Assembly: GCA_018716385.1 (NCBI GenBank)
Contig: DVJZ01000029.1
Span: forward strand, 1 to 64,000
Direction of reading: 5' to 3'
Source of the DNA: Candidatus Enterenecus merdae
GTDB lineage: Bacteria > Bacillota > Clostridia > Oscillospirales > Oscillospiraceae
Length of the DNA: 64,000 nucleotides
Positions 24,020-33,153 of this stretch are shown here, in pieces. Each line of letters opens with the position of its first letter. The stretch's first letter is position 1. The position numbers and the translations under genes are program-made. The notes beneath the pieces were generated by a model. That model saw only the letters and a list, made by a program, of their open reading frames with translations. It did no database searches and was not told the DNA's origin.

Positions 24020-24616
24020 TTATGATGAGGCCAGTTCCTCCAGCAGTTGGGCCAGCTCCTTCGGCGTGTACAGGGCGTTGAGCACCGACAGCAGGGCCTT
24101 GCTGCTCAGGTGGGAGGGCAGCTCCAACCGGCGCAGCAGGGCGGCACGCCGCTCTGCTGCGTCCGGCGTGCCGGTGAGCCCCAGAGCGAACAGGTCTGCG
24201 GGGGTGAGCGCCCCCCGGGGCGGGGCCTCCTGTTCTCCCTCCACGGTGGCCCCTGCCCGGAGCAGGGCCTGGACGAGCACCTGGGGGGACATGCCCTCCA
24301 CCCCCAGCTTGCCCTCCTTGCCCGGGGCGCGCTTGCGCCGCTCCTTCCCCCACACCTCTGGGATGTAAGCGTGCTTGAGCTGGGCGGGAGGGATGGCGCC
24401 CCGGAGGTAGTTGCGGATGACCAGGCCCGCCCCGTCCGGGTCGGTGAGGACGATCAGCCCCCGCTGGCTGGCCAGCCGGCGCAGCAGGTTGAGCTTGTTT
24501 CGGTCCTTGAACACGCGGAAGCCGGCAGTCTCCACGATCACGGCCTTCACCACCTGGGCCAGGGCGTTCTTGTCATACCGCCCCTCCACCGCGATGGCCT
24601 CCCGGATGCTCAGCAT
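24020..24616 (-). CDS. rnmV: Ribonuclease M5 (5S rRNA maturation)
   Basis: A 198-residue Toprim protein. Motifs: AIAVEGRYDK with the catalytic Glu, and VLTDPDGAGLVIRN with the DxD pair; a DUF4093 C-terminal region starts at about residue 120. RNase M5 trims 5S rRNA precursors in Firmicutes. It overlaps the end of holA by seven bases, an unusual pairing but consistent with a housekeeping operon. It is a little longer than the Bacillus enzyme because of the GC-rich linker. Confidence 0.9.
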   Translation of the reverse strand: MLSIREAIAVEGRYDKNALAQVVKAVIVETAGFRVFKDRNKLNLLRRLASQRGLIVLTDPDGAGLVIRNYLRGAIPPAQLKHAYIPEVWGKERRKRAPGKEGKLGVEGMSPQVLVQALLRAGATVEGEQEAPPRGALTPADLFALGLTGTPDAAERRAALLRRLELPSHLSSKALLSVLNALYTPKELAQLLEELASS

Positions 24617-25665
24617 GGGATGGCCCTGCGCCCGGCGGCCAGCTCGGCCAGCAAGGTGGTGAGCAGCTCCCGCTCCTGCCCGTAGTGGGATTTGAGCTGG
24701 AGCTCAGCCTGGCTGCAGCGCAGCACGGCATGACGGCACCAGGGCAGGGAGAAGGCCCGGGCGGCGTCCATCAGCTTGTCGGCGGGATAGGCGCTGCGCA
24801 GGTTCCAGAGGGTCATCAGCGCCTCCCGGCCCAGCCCACGCTCCAGATACAGCCGGGCGGTGTACAGCTGCCGGAAGTACTTGCCCATGGTGGCCAGGAT
24901 GCGCAGGGGGGGCTCTTGGCTGTGCAGCAGGTCGGCCAGCACCGAGGCGGCCCGGTTGAAGTCCTTGCGGGCGATGGCGTCGGTCATTTGAAAGACGATG
25001 GCCTCCACCTGGGGAATGGCCACCGCGTCGATGTCCGCCCGGGTGACCCGCTGGCCGGGGGCGTAGGCGGCGATCTTACCGATCTCGCCGGCCAGGTTGG
25101 TCATCAGCTCGCCGCACAGGAAGATGAGGTAGCGGGCGTCCTCCCCGGCAATGGAGTGGCCGGCGGCCTGAAACCGCCGGGCGATCCAGTCAGCCAGATC
25201 CCCCTGGGACTGACGCTGGAAGTCCACCACCGACCCGTGGGCCTTGAGGGCGGCGGCCAGCTTGGACCGGCCGTCCGCCTTGTAGGGCAGCAGGTCATAG
25301 ACAAAGACCAGGCAGCAATAGTCGGGCAGGGCGGAGAACAGGGCGGCCAGCTTGTTCCGGGCAGTCTCGCCCTGGCCGTACAGGTCGAAGTCGGTGACCA
25401 GCACCAGGGTGCGCTGGCTCATCATGGGCAGGCAGTCCACCGCCTGCTCGATCCATTCCGCAGAGCAGTCCTTCCCCTGGGCGGTGTGAAGGTTGAAGTC
25501 CTCCAGTCCCGGGGGCAGCAGGGCCTGCTTCAGCCGGCCCACATAGTACTCCCGCAGATAGGCCTCCTCCCCGTGAAACAGGTACAGCCGGCCAGGGGCC
25601 CCATCCCGCAGGTCGTGCTTGAGGGCGGTCATGGCGGCGTTGTCTGTTTTGGATTTGGGCGGCAT
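24610..25665 (-). CDS. holA: DNA polymerase III subunit delta
   Basis: A 351-residue clamp-loader delta subunit that opens the sliding clamp. The N-terminal RecA-like domain begins LYLFHGEEAYLREYYVGRL, the middle includes LVFVYDLLPYKADGRSKLAAAL, and the C-terminal collar domain contains LLHSQEPPLRILATMGKYFRQLYTARL. Start at 25665 (MPPKSKTDNAAM) is followed by a second Met; either may be used. Upstream comEC ends 27 bases before, matching the common comEC-holA order. Confidence 0.94.
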   Translation of the reverse strand: MPPKSKTDNAAMTALKHDLRDGAPGRLYLFHGEEAYLREYYVGRLKQALLPPGLEDFNLHTAQGKDCSAEWIEQAVDCLPMMSQRTLVLVTDFDLYGQGETARNKLAALFSALPDYCCLVFVYDLLPYKADGRSKLAAALKAHGSVVDFQRQSQGDLADWIARRFQAAGHSIAGEDARYLIFLCGELMTNLAGEIGKIAAYAPGQRVTRADIDAVAIPQVEAIVFQMTDAIARKDFNRAASVLADLLHSQEPPLRILATMGKYFRQLYTARLYLERGLGREALMTLWNLRSAYPADKLMDAARAFSLPWCRHAVLRCSQAELQLKSHYGQERELLTTLLAELAAGRRAIPC

Positions 25666-25691
25666 GGCCGTCCCCTCCTTCTCATGAGTGA

Positions 25692-28058
25692 TTATGAAAC
25701 GTCCACCAGCCCGTCCCGGACCGTGATGGTCACTGGGCCGGATAAGTCGGTGCGGTAGACCTGGGCCCCGGCTGCGGCCAGCCGCTCCAGGGTTTCGGGG
25801 GCAGGGTGGCCATAGGAGTTGCGCCCCACCGAGATGACGGCCAGCTCTGGACGCAGCCGATCCAGCAGGACAGGGTCGGTGGAGCCGGCCGAGCCGTGGT
25901 GACCCACCAGCAGCAGCTCCAGATCGGGCAGAGGCTGGTACTTGACCAGCATCCGCTCCACAAAGGCGTCCGCGTCGCCGGTGATGAGCGCGTCAAACCC
26001 CTGGGTGCTGCATAGGGCGAACAGCCCCTCCTCGTTGGAGGTGCCCTGGCCCATGGGTGGCAGCAGGGTGAGCTGGGCGCGGCCCAGGGGATAGGTGAGG
26101 GCGTCCTCCTCCACAAAGGTGAGTTCGGCCCCCTCCCGCTGGGCCAGATCCTCCAGCAGGGCCAGCTGCTGGGGGTGGGTTTGCACCCGGGGCAGGGCCA
26201 CCTGGGCGATGTCCAGCCGCTGGAAGAGTTGGGCCACCCCGTTGAAGTGGTCGTCGTCCAAGTGGGTGAGCACCAGCAGATCCAGCCGGGCGCGGCCCAG
26301 CGCGGCCAGCCGGTCGGCGGCCAGATCCCCCGGATTGTCCCCGCCGCTGCCGCCGCAGTCCACCAGGGCGGCCCGGTCACCGGACAGCAGCAGGGTGGAC
26401 GCCCCCTGCCCCACATCCAAGGCGGTGAGGGTGAGGTCGGCCCGGGCCACGCCCCAGGCGTTCAGGCCGATGGCGGCGGCCAACAGCAGCGCCAGCGAGA
26501 CCGCCGCGGCCGCCAGCCGCCGGGCGGGGCGGAACCCCCAAATCACGGCGGGCAGATGGAGATAGGCCGCCCCCAGCCACAGCTGGAACATGGGCTGGGA
26601 CGCGTCCAGGCAGGCCAGGGGCCAGCTGCCCACCCGCAGAACTACCCACCGGATGTAGTGGGCCAGCAGCCCGAACACCCCGCCGGGTACTGCGGCCAGG
26701 CCGGGCAGAAAGATGCCCAGCACCCCCAGGAACAGCCCCGCCACGGTGAGGGCGCTCACCGCCCACAGGGTGAGGATGTTGGTCAGCGGGGCAACCAGGG
26801 GGATCTGGCCAAAATACAGGGCCAGCAGGGGAGTGGTGAACAGCATGGCGGCCAGGGACACGCTGACGTTGGCTCCCACCCACCGGCAGACCTGCCAGGT
26901 CGCCCGGGCCGGCAGTCCGTCCCGCCCCTTCAGCCGGGTGCGGAAGGGGGAGAGCAGGGCCCGATTGAGGGGATCTGCGGCCAAGGCAATGCCCAGCACC
27001 GCGCCGAAGGACAACTGCAAGCTGATGCTGGCCGCGGCAAAGGGGTTTTGGATCAGCAGGAGCAGCAGGGCCAGGGCCAGGGAGGTGGGCAGGTCCCCCT
27101 CCCGGCGCAGCACCGGCGCGGCCAGCAACACCACCTGCATCAGCACCGCCCGCATGGCGGAGGGGGAGCCGCCGGACAGCAGGGCAAAGAAGAACAGCAG
27201 CGGCACCAGCGCCAGCACCAGGCCCCGCCTGCCCCGGCACAGGAAGAGCAGCACCCCCACCAGAAAGGAGATGTGCATCCCGGACACCACCACTGCGTGG
27301 AGGATGCCTGAGCGGCTGAGGGCGGAGGACAGCCCCTCGTCCAGCCCGGACTGGTCCCCGATGGTGACGGCGGCGGCCAAGGGGGCGGCGGTTTGGTCAA
27401 AGGCGGCGGAGAGGCCGGCCCTCAGGTACCGGGCGCATAGATCGGGCCAGTACATAAGGGGGACGGCGTCCGCCTGCTGTACCTCCAGCGGCGGCTGGTT
27501 GCAGTAGGCGATGAGGAACACGCCCTTGGCGGTGTAGTAGGTGGTCTGCTCCCCGTACATCCAGGTGGAGGCCTCCAGCCGGGCCTGGCAGGTGACCCGG
27601 TCCCCCGGCTTCAGCCCGCCCCACGCCTCGTCGCCATAGAGCAGCACGTCCGGGGCGCGCAGGCCGCCGTCCAGCCGCAGGGTCATGGACCAGCCGCCGA
27701 TGGAGGTCTGCTCCGGGTAGGAGGAGACGGTGCCGGAGATTGGCCCCTCGGTCCCGGCAAGGGCTTGGGCGGGGGCGTAGAACAGAGCGGAGTAGCCGGC
27801 AAACCAGCCGAAGGCCAGCACGCCGCCCAGGCACAGGGCGGCGACCCGGCGGGAGGCGCCAAACAGCCGCTGCCGGGCAACAGGCAGCAGGGACAGATCG
27901 GGGTGCTCCCCCGCCCGGGGCCTGGTCGCCTGCCGGACGGCCAGCATCCCGGCCCCCAGCAGGGCAGCCGCCACGCCGGGGAGCAGGCCGCCCCAGCCGT
28001 AGCAGGACAGCAGGCAGGCCGCGGCGAAGCCGCCGGAAAACCAGGCCAGGGCGCGCAC
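25692..28058 (-). CDS. comEC: ComEC/Rec2 DNA uptake channel
   Basis: A 788-residue membrane protein that passes single-stranded DNA into the cell in competent bacteria. An N-terminal DUF4131 region (to about residue 200), a multi-helix Competence domain (ILHAVVVSGMHISFLVGVLL, about 230-510), and a C-terminal metallo-beta-lactamase domain (VDCGGSGGDNPG, LVLTHLDDDHFNG, GHHGS) are all present, so the gene is full length. No other competence genes are in the window. It is likely transcribed with holA and rnmV. Confidence 0.94.
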   Translation of the reverse strand: MRALAWFSGGFAAACLLSCYGWGGLLPGVAAALLGAGMLAVRQATRPRAGEHPDLSLLPVARQRLFGASRRVAALCLGGVLAFGWFAGYSALFYAPAQALAGTEGPISGTVSSYPEQTSIGGWSMTLRLDGGLRAPDVLLYGDEAWGGLKPGDRVTCQARLEASTWMYGEQTTYYTAKGVFLIAYCNQPPLEVQQADAVPLMYWPDLCARYLRAGLSAAFDQTAAPLAAAVTIGDQSGLDEGLSSALSRSGILHAVVVSGMHISFLVGVLLFLCRGRRGLVLALVPLLFFFALLSGGSPSAMRAVLMQVVLLAAPVLRREGDLPTSLALALLLLLIQNPFAAASISLQLSFGAVLGIALAADPLNRALLSPFRTRLKGRDGLPARATWQVCRWVGANVSVSLAAMLFTTPLLALYFGQIPLVAPLTNILTLWAVSALTVAGLFLGVLGIFLPGLAAVPGGVFGLLAHYIRWVVLRVGSWPLACLDASQPMFQLWLGAAYLHLPAVIWGFRPARRLAAAAVSLALLLAAAIGLNAWGVARADLTLTALDVGQGASTLLLSGDRAALVDCGGSGGDNPGDLAADRLAALGRARLDLLVLTHLDDDHFNGVAQLFQRLDIAQVALPRVQTHPQQLALLEDLAQREGAELTFVEEDALTYPLGRAQLTLLPPMGQGTSNEEGLFALCSTQGFDALITGDADAFVERMLVKYQPLPDLELLLVGHHGSAGSTDPVLLDRLRPELAVISVGRNSYGHPAPETLERLAAAGAQVYRTDLSGPVTITVRDGLVDVS

Positions 28059-28139
28059 GGGCTTCCCCCCTTCCCTCCGCGTATCTCAACGCTTCATTCT
28101 ACCACCCCGGAGGGGGATGCGTCAATCATCCGGGTACGC

Positions 28140-28168
28140 TGTACATTTTTGGGGGATTCTGCTATAAT
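28140..28168 (+). promoter_or_regulatory. Promoter of pcrA
   Basis: TGTACA (28140-28145), 17 bp, TATAAT (28163-28168), 44 bases before the start codon. Confidence 0.6.
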
Positions 28169-28211
28169 GGGTCAGACAAGCCAACCCCTTTGAGGGAAAG
28201 GACGGATACCC

Positions 28212-30725
28212 ATGCTCAACCAAGCCCAGGCCCAGCAGTTTTGCCGCGCCCGGCGGGACGCCATCGCCCTGCAATACCAAAACCTGAACCCCCAGCAGCG
28301 CCAGGCGGTGCTGTGTACCGAGGGGCCGCTGCTGCTGCTGGCCGGGGCGGGCTCGGGTAAGACCACGGTGCTCATCCACCGGGTGGCCAACCTGATGCGC
28401 TATGGCCGGGGCTCGGACAGTGCTGAGGTGCCCGAGTGGGTAGAGGCGGAGGACCTGGAGTTTCTGCGCGCCTATGTGGAGCACCCCGCGCCTGAGGGGC
28501 GGGAGCGGGCCGACCGGCTGTGCGCCCTGGACCCAGCCCCCCCCTGGTCCATCCTGGCCATTACCTTTACCAACAAGGCCGCCGGGGAGCTGAAGGACCG
28601 GCTGGAGCGGATGCTGGGGCCCCAGAGCCGGGACGTGTGGGCGTCCACCTTCCACTCCGCCTGCGTGCGCATCCTGCGCCGGGACATCGAGAAGCTGGGC
28701 TTCCCGGCCTCCTTCACCATCTATGACACCGACGACGCCCAGCGGGTGATGAAGGACTGCCTGAAGGAGCTGAATTTGGACGATAAGCGCTTCCCCCCCC
28801 GGTCGGTGCTGTCGGTGATCTCCCAGGCCAAGGATAAGCTGCAGCTCAGCGACGATTTTGCCCGGGCCAGCCAGGCGGCAGGGGACTTCCGGTTGGAGCA
28901 GATCGCCCGGCTGTACGCCCTGTATGAGAAGAAGCTGTGGCAGGCCGGGGCGCTGGACTTTGACGACCTCATCCTGCACACCGTGCGCCTGCTGGAGCAG
29001 GACGGGCAAGTGCTGGACTACTACCAGCGCAAGTTCCGCTATGTGCTGGTGGACGAGTATCAGGACACCAACAACCTGCAATACCGCCTGACCGCCCTGC
29101 TGGCAGGGGAGCGGAAGAACCTGTGCGTGGTGGGGGACGACGACCAGTCCATCTACCGGTTCCGGGGGGCCACCATTGAGAACATCCTGAACTTTGAGCA
29201 GCAGTACCAGGGCTGCCGGACCATCCGGCTGGAGCAGAACTACCGCTCCACCAAGAACATTTTGGCCGCGGCCAACGCCGTCATCAGCCACAACCAAGGC
29301 CGCAAGGGCAAGCAGCTGTGGACGGCGGGGGCTGCGGGTGACCTGGTGGAACTGCACACCGCCCTGGACGAGAACGGCGAGGCCCAGTATGTGGCCAACG
29401 CCATCCTGGAGGGCTACCGGAAGGGGGGGCGGTGGAACGACTATGCCATCCTTTACCGGATGAACGCCCAGTCCAACCAGCTGGAGGTGGCGTTCAAGCG
29501 CAACGGCATCCCCTACCGGATCATTGGGGGCACCCGCTTCTTCGACCGGGCGGAGGTGAAGGATATGCTGGCCTACCTGTGCGTGGTCAACAACCGCCAG
29601 GACGATCTGCGCCTGCGCCGGATCATCAACAACCCGCCCCGGGGCATCGGGCAGGCCACGGTGGACAAGGCGGCGGCCATCGCCGCTCGGGAGGGGGTCT
29701 CCCTATGGCAGGTCATTGCCCAGCCCGCCGCCCACCCGGAGCTGGAGCGGGCCGCGGCTCGGCTGACCCAGTTTGCCGGGCTGATCGACCAGCTGGCCGC
29801 TCTGGCCCGGAGCACAGACTTGCCCGCCTTTTATGAGGAGGTGGTGGCCCGCACCGGCTATGCCGATATGCTCCAGGCCAAGGGGGACGTGGAGAGCCGC
29901 ACCCGGCTGGAGAACGTGCGAGAGCTGCTCACCTCCATCCAGAGCTACCTGGCCAACGCGGAGGGGGAGCCCTCCCTGGCGGGCTTCCTGGATGAGATCG
30001 CCCTGTACACCGACCTGGACAACCACGACGCCAACGAGGAGGCGGTGGTGATGATGACCATGCATGCGGCCAAGGGATTGGAGTTCCCGGTGGTGTTCGT
30101 GGTGGGCATGGAGGAGGGGATCTTCCCCGGGATGCGCACCATTGGCGACCCGGAGGAGATGGAGGAGGAGCGGCGGCTGTGCTATGTGGCTCTGACCCGG
30201 GCCAAGCGGCGGCTGTGCCTGACCTGTGCGGGCCGGCGGATGCTCTTTGGCCGTACCAACGCCAACCGCCCCTCCCGGTTTGCCGGGGAGATCCCGGAGC
30301 AGCTGCTGGAGCAGACGGGGGACGAGGGGCGGCCCTGGGGGACGGGCTGGCAGCGCGAGGACTTCGACCAGACCCTCGATCCGGCCCCCGATCCGACTAC
30401 CTATGGAGGCTATGCCGACCGAAGCAGCCGCCCCGCCCCACCCCGTCCGTCCGGCTATTACACCCCGCCTGGGGCCTCGGTTCCCAGGAAGCCCGCCCCG
30501 CCCCGCCGGGCCAAGGCTGCCTCTCCGGCGTCCCGGGGGACGGGTACCGCGCCCCTGCCCAGCTATGCTAAGGGGGACGTGGTGGAGCACCGGGCCTTTG
30601 GCCGGGGCATGGTGCTCACGGTGCAGAAGATGGGGGGCGACGCCCTGCTGGAGATCGCCTTTGACGGGGTGGGCACCAAGCGTTTGATGCTGAAATCGGC
30701 CCAGCAGAACATGAAGAAGCTGTGA
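28212..30725 (+). CDS. pcrA: ATP-dependent DNA helicase PcrA/UvrD
   Basis: An 837-residue SF1 helicase. Motifs in order: LLLLAGAGSGKTTVLIHR (Walker A), TFTNKAAGELKDRL, VDEYQDTNNLQY (motif II), VVGDDDQSIYRFRGA, LEQNYRSTKNI, MTMHAAKGLEFPVVFVVGMEEG and YVALTRAKRRL. After a Pro-rich linker the C-terminus has a Tudor-like tail (DVVEHRAFGRGMVLTVQKMGG) that in PcrA contacts RNA polymerase. It acts in excision repair and in clearing replication-transcription conflicts. A strong terminator follows. Confidence 0.96.
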   Translation: MLNQAQAQQFCRARRDAIALQYQNLNPQQRQAVLCTEGPLLLLAGAGSGKTTVLIHRVANLMRYGRGSDSAEVPEWVEAEDLEFLRAYVEHPAPEGRERADRLCALDPAPPWSILAITFTNKAAGELKDRLERMLGPQSRDVWASTFHSACVRILRRDIEKLGFPASFTIYDTDDAQRVMKDCLKELNLDDKRFPPRSVLSVISQAKDKLQLSDDFARASQAAGDFRLEQIARLYALYEKKLWQAGALDFDDLILHTVRLLEQDGQVLDYYQRKFRYVLVDEYQDTNNLQYRLTALLAGERKNLCVVGDDDQSIYRFRGATIENILNFEQQYQGCRTIRLEQNYRSTKNILAAANAVISHNQGRKGKQLWTAGAAGDLVELHTALDENGEAQYVANAILEGYRKGGRWNDYAILYRMNAQSNQLEVAFKRNGIPYRIIGGTRFFDRAEVKDMLAYLCVVNNRQDDLRLRRIINNPPRGIGQATVDKAAAIAAREGVSLWQVIAQPAAHPELERAAARLTQFAGLIDQLAALARSTDLPAFYEEVVARTGYADMLQAKGDVESRTRLENVRELLTSIQSYLANAEGEPSLAGFLDEIALYTDLDNHDANEEAVVMMTMHAAKGLEFPVVFVVGMEEGIFPGMRTIGDPEEMEEERRLCYVALTRAKRRLCLTCAGRRMLFGRTNANRPSRFAGEIPEQLLEQTGDEGRPWGTGWQREDFDQTLDPAPDPTTYGGYADRSSRPAPPRPSGYYTPPGASVPRKPAPPRRAKAASPASRGTGTAPLPSYAKGDVVEHRAFGRGMVLTVQKMGGDALLEIAFDGVGTKRLMLKSAQQNMKKL

Positions 30726-30754
30726 GGACAGCCTTTGCCTGTCCCCGCAGCAAA

Positions 30755-30784
30755 CAAGGGCGCGCGGACTCCCGCGCGCCCTTG
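30755..30784. terminator. Bidirectional terminator
   Basis: A 13-bp stem (30755-30767 with 30772-30784) between convergent pcrA and the end of the aromatic operon. Confidence 0.8.
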
Positions 30785-30788
30785 CCGT

Positions 30789-31436
30789 TTATGATTGGAA
30801 TGGATCAGAGCACACCAGCTCTTCCAGCGAACGGACATACCGGCTGCACACCCGCTGGAGCTCCTCCTGCCGGTGGGCGTAAAAGGGGTCGTACACCCCA
30901 ACGGCGGCCATGCCGGCGGCCCGGGCGGTGGCGCAGTTGGCGGGGCTGTCGTCAAACAGCACGCACGCCTGGGGCGGCACGCCCAGCAGCTGGCACAGCT
31001 GGGTAAAGCACCGGGGATCGTGCTTGTCCAGCCCCAGCTCCTCAGCGTAGACGATGTGCCGGAAGTAGCCGGCCAGTTGGAACCGCTCCAGAGCCAGCCG
31101 GGCCAGGGCAGGGCGGCAGGCGGTGAACAGGGCCATGTCCCGCCCCTCTCTCCGGCACTGCTCCAGCAGGGCCAGGGCTCCCGGCTTCAGGGGGACCTGC
31201 TCCCGGTAGCGCCGGGCGGCCAGGGCCTCCCACTCGGCCATGATGGCCTCCGGGCTGTCGGGCAGGCGGTAGTAGTCCCGGGTGAACCGAGCTGCCACCG
31301 GGAAGATGGAGCGGCCCACCACGTCCTCGTACTCCCGGGTAACCCGCAGGCCCCGGCGGGAGAGGAACTCCAGGTCCACCTGCGCCCACAAGCCGTTGGA
31401 GTCGGTGAGGGTGCCGTCCAGATCAAAGAGGTACAC
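30789..31436 (-). CDS. HAD family hydrolase
   Basis: A 215-residue HAD phosphatase with a helical cap. Motif I DLDGTLTDS, motif II near MALFTACRP, motif III Lys in ELGLDKHDP, motif IV VLFDDSPANC. GTG at 31436 is the start: GGGAGGTG precedes it, and an ATG at 31443 is out of frame. It closes the aromatic operon, 20 bases after pheA; the substrate is unknown and could be a sugar phosphate or nucleotide. Confidence 0.88.
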   Translation of the reverse strand: MYLFDLDGTLTDSNGLWAQVDLEFLSRRGLRVTREYEDVVGRSIFPVAARFTRDYYRLPDSPEAIMAEWEALAARRYREQVPLKPGALALLEQCRREGRDMALFTACRPALARLALERFQLAGYFRHIVYAEELGLDKHDPRCFTQLCQLLGVPPQACVLFDDSPANCATARAAGMAAVGVYDPFYAHRQEELQRVCSRYVRSLEELVCSDPFQS

Positions 31437-31456
31437 CAGCCATCACCTCCCGCCCG

Positions 31457-32614
31457 TCACTCCAGGTTGGAGCGGAAGTTGCCCAACACCCGGAAGTCCC
31501 CGGTGGTCTGGGCCAGCTCATGGAGCACGTCGCTGGTGACCTGCTGGTCCAGATGGCCGTTGAACTCCAGGAAGAACATGTACTCCCAGCTGCGCTGGGG
31601 CAGGGGGCGGGACTCCAGCTTCACCACGTTCAGCCCCCGCATGGCAAAGATGGTGAGGATCTCGTGCAGGGAGCCCGCCTCATGGGGCAGGAGGAAGACC
31701 GTGCTGATCTTGTCCGCCCCCTCCCGCAGCTCCATGCGGGGGGAGACCACAACGAAGCGGGTGGTGTTCTGGCTGTTGTGGTTGATGCCCCGGGCCAGCA
31801 CTTGCAGCCCGTAGAGCTGGGCGGCCCGCTCCGAGCCGATGGCCGCCCGGGTCACGTCGCCGCTGGCGGCCACCATCTGGGCCGATCCGGCGGTGTCCGC
31901 CTGGGGGACTGCCCGCCAGTTTGGGTGGGCGGCCAAGTACTGCTCGCATTGGAACAGGCCCTGCTCGTGGGAGTAGACGTGGGTGATGGTGTCCAGGCTG
32001 GCGCCGGGCGGGGCCATGAGACAGTGCTCCACCCGGACGGTGGTCTCCCCCACGATGAAGTAGTCAAACTGGCTGAGCAGGTCGTAGATCTGGCGGATGG
32101 CGCCGGTGGAGCTGTTCTCGATGGGCAGCACCGCGTAGTCCGCCCGCCCATCCCGCAGGGCCTCAAAGGCGTGCTCAAACTGCTCCACCCCCTGGGCGCC
32201 GGACTGGGGGCCGAAAAAATTCAGGCAGGCCTGCTCGCTGTAAGCGCCGGGCACCCCCTGATAGACCACCCGGGGATGGGCCACCGGGGGGCGGATCTGG
32301 GACCTGGCTTGCAGATAGCGGCGCAGGCCGGGGTTTTCCGCCCCCTCCTGCAGCAGGTCCCGCTGCTGCCGGCGGGACAGGGCCATGATGGTTTGAAATA
32401 GGATGGTGGCCGCCGGGCGCAGCGCCGGCCCGGCCAGCGCCCCCTTGTCCAGCAGGACCTGGCGTTCCCGCTCCTGGTCCAGCACGGGCAGGTGGTGCTC
32501 GGCCTTGTAAAGCCCCACCTGGCGGGTGAGCTCCATGCGCTGGCGAAACAGGTCGATCATCTGCCGGTCCACCTGGTCGATCTGCCCGCGCAGGTGCTGC
32601 AGTTGATCCGTCAT
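31457..32614 (-). CDS. pheA: Bifunctional chorismate mutase / prephenate dehydratase
   Basis: A 385-residue P-protein making phenylpyruvate from chorismate. Residues about 1-90 are an AroQ chorismate mutase (LRGQIDQVDRQMIDLFRQRMELTRQV), about 112-290 the dehydratase (YQGVPGAYSEQAC, LPIENSSTGAI, with the NTTRFVVV motif), and about 300-385 an ACT domain with LESRPL, the Phe feedback site. It is thus both feedback-inhibited and placed behind the Phe-rich leader peptide at 38589-38687. It overlaps the carbonic-anhydrase-like gene by four bases. Confidence 0.95.
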   Translation of the reverse strand: MTDQLQHLRGQIDQVDRQMIDLFRQRMELTRQVGLYKAEHHLPVLDQERERQVLLDKGALAGPALRPAATILFQTIMALSRRQQRDLLQEGAENPGLRRYLQARSQIRPPVAHPRVVYQGVPGAYSEQACLNFFGPQSGAQGVEQFEHAFEALRDGRADYAVLPIENSSTGAIRQIYDLLSQFDYFIVGETTVRVEHCLMAPPGASLDTITHVYSHEQGLFQCEQYLAAHPNWRAVPQADTAGSAQMVAASGDVTRAAIGSERAAQLYGLQVLARGINHNSQNTTRFVVVSPRMELREGADKISTVFLLPHEAGSLHEILTIFAMRGLNVVKLESRPLPQRSWEYMFFLEFNGHLDQQVTSDVLHELAQTTGDFRVLGNFRSNLE

Positions 32615-33102
32615 CGGTACAGCTCCTTCAGGTTGAGATAGTTCTGGGTGCTCAGCTGGAGCGAGTCAACTTCCTCCTGGGTGAGGGAGCGCTTGAGCTT
32701 GGCGGGAGAGCCCACCACCAGGGAACCCTCAGGGATCACCATTCCGCCGGGGACCAGCGCGCCGGCGGCCACGATGCAGTTCCGGCCCACCACCGCTCCG
32801 TCCATGACGATGGCCCCCATGCCGATGATGCAGTTGTCCCCCACGGTGCAGCCGTGGAGTACGGCGTTGTGGCCCACGGTGACCCTCCGCCCTACGCGCA
32901 GCGGGTCGGTGTGGCTGGTGTGCAGGGTGCAGTTGTCCTGGATATTGGTGTCCTCCCCAATGGTGACGCCCGACTCGTCGCCCCGGATCACGGCGTTGAA
33001 CCACACCGAGCAGCCCGAGTCGATCTGGACGTCGCCGACGATGTGGGCGCCGGGGAGGATGACCACGTCCTGCGCGATCCGGCAGTTGGAATTGGTGTTC
33101 AT
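32611..33102 (-). CDS. Gamma-carbonic anhydrase-like left-handed beta-helix protein
   Basis: A 163-residue hexapeptide-repeat protein of the gamma-CA/YrdA family. Metal-ligand histidines are visible in CTLHTSHTDPL and VTVGHNAVLHGC. Trimer repeats such as VGDNCIIGMGAIVMDGAVVGRNCIVAAGALV run through the middle. Activity is not proven for most family members. Its place inside the aromatic operon, coupled to pheA, is conserved chance or unknown function. Confidence 0.9.
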   Translation of the reverse strand: MNTNSNCRIAQDVVILPGAHIVGDVQIDSGCSVWFNAVIRGDESGVTIGEDTNIQDNCTLHTSHTDPLRVGRRVTVGHNAVLHGCTVGDNCIIGMGAIVMDGAVVGRNCIVAAGALVPGGMVIPEGSLVVGSPAKLKRSLTQEEVDSLQLSTQNYLNLKELYR

Positions 33103-33153
33103 GGGCAGATACGCTCCTTTTGAGAAAGATGGTTGGTTGGGACGGGCCGCCGG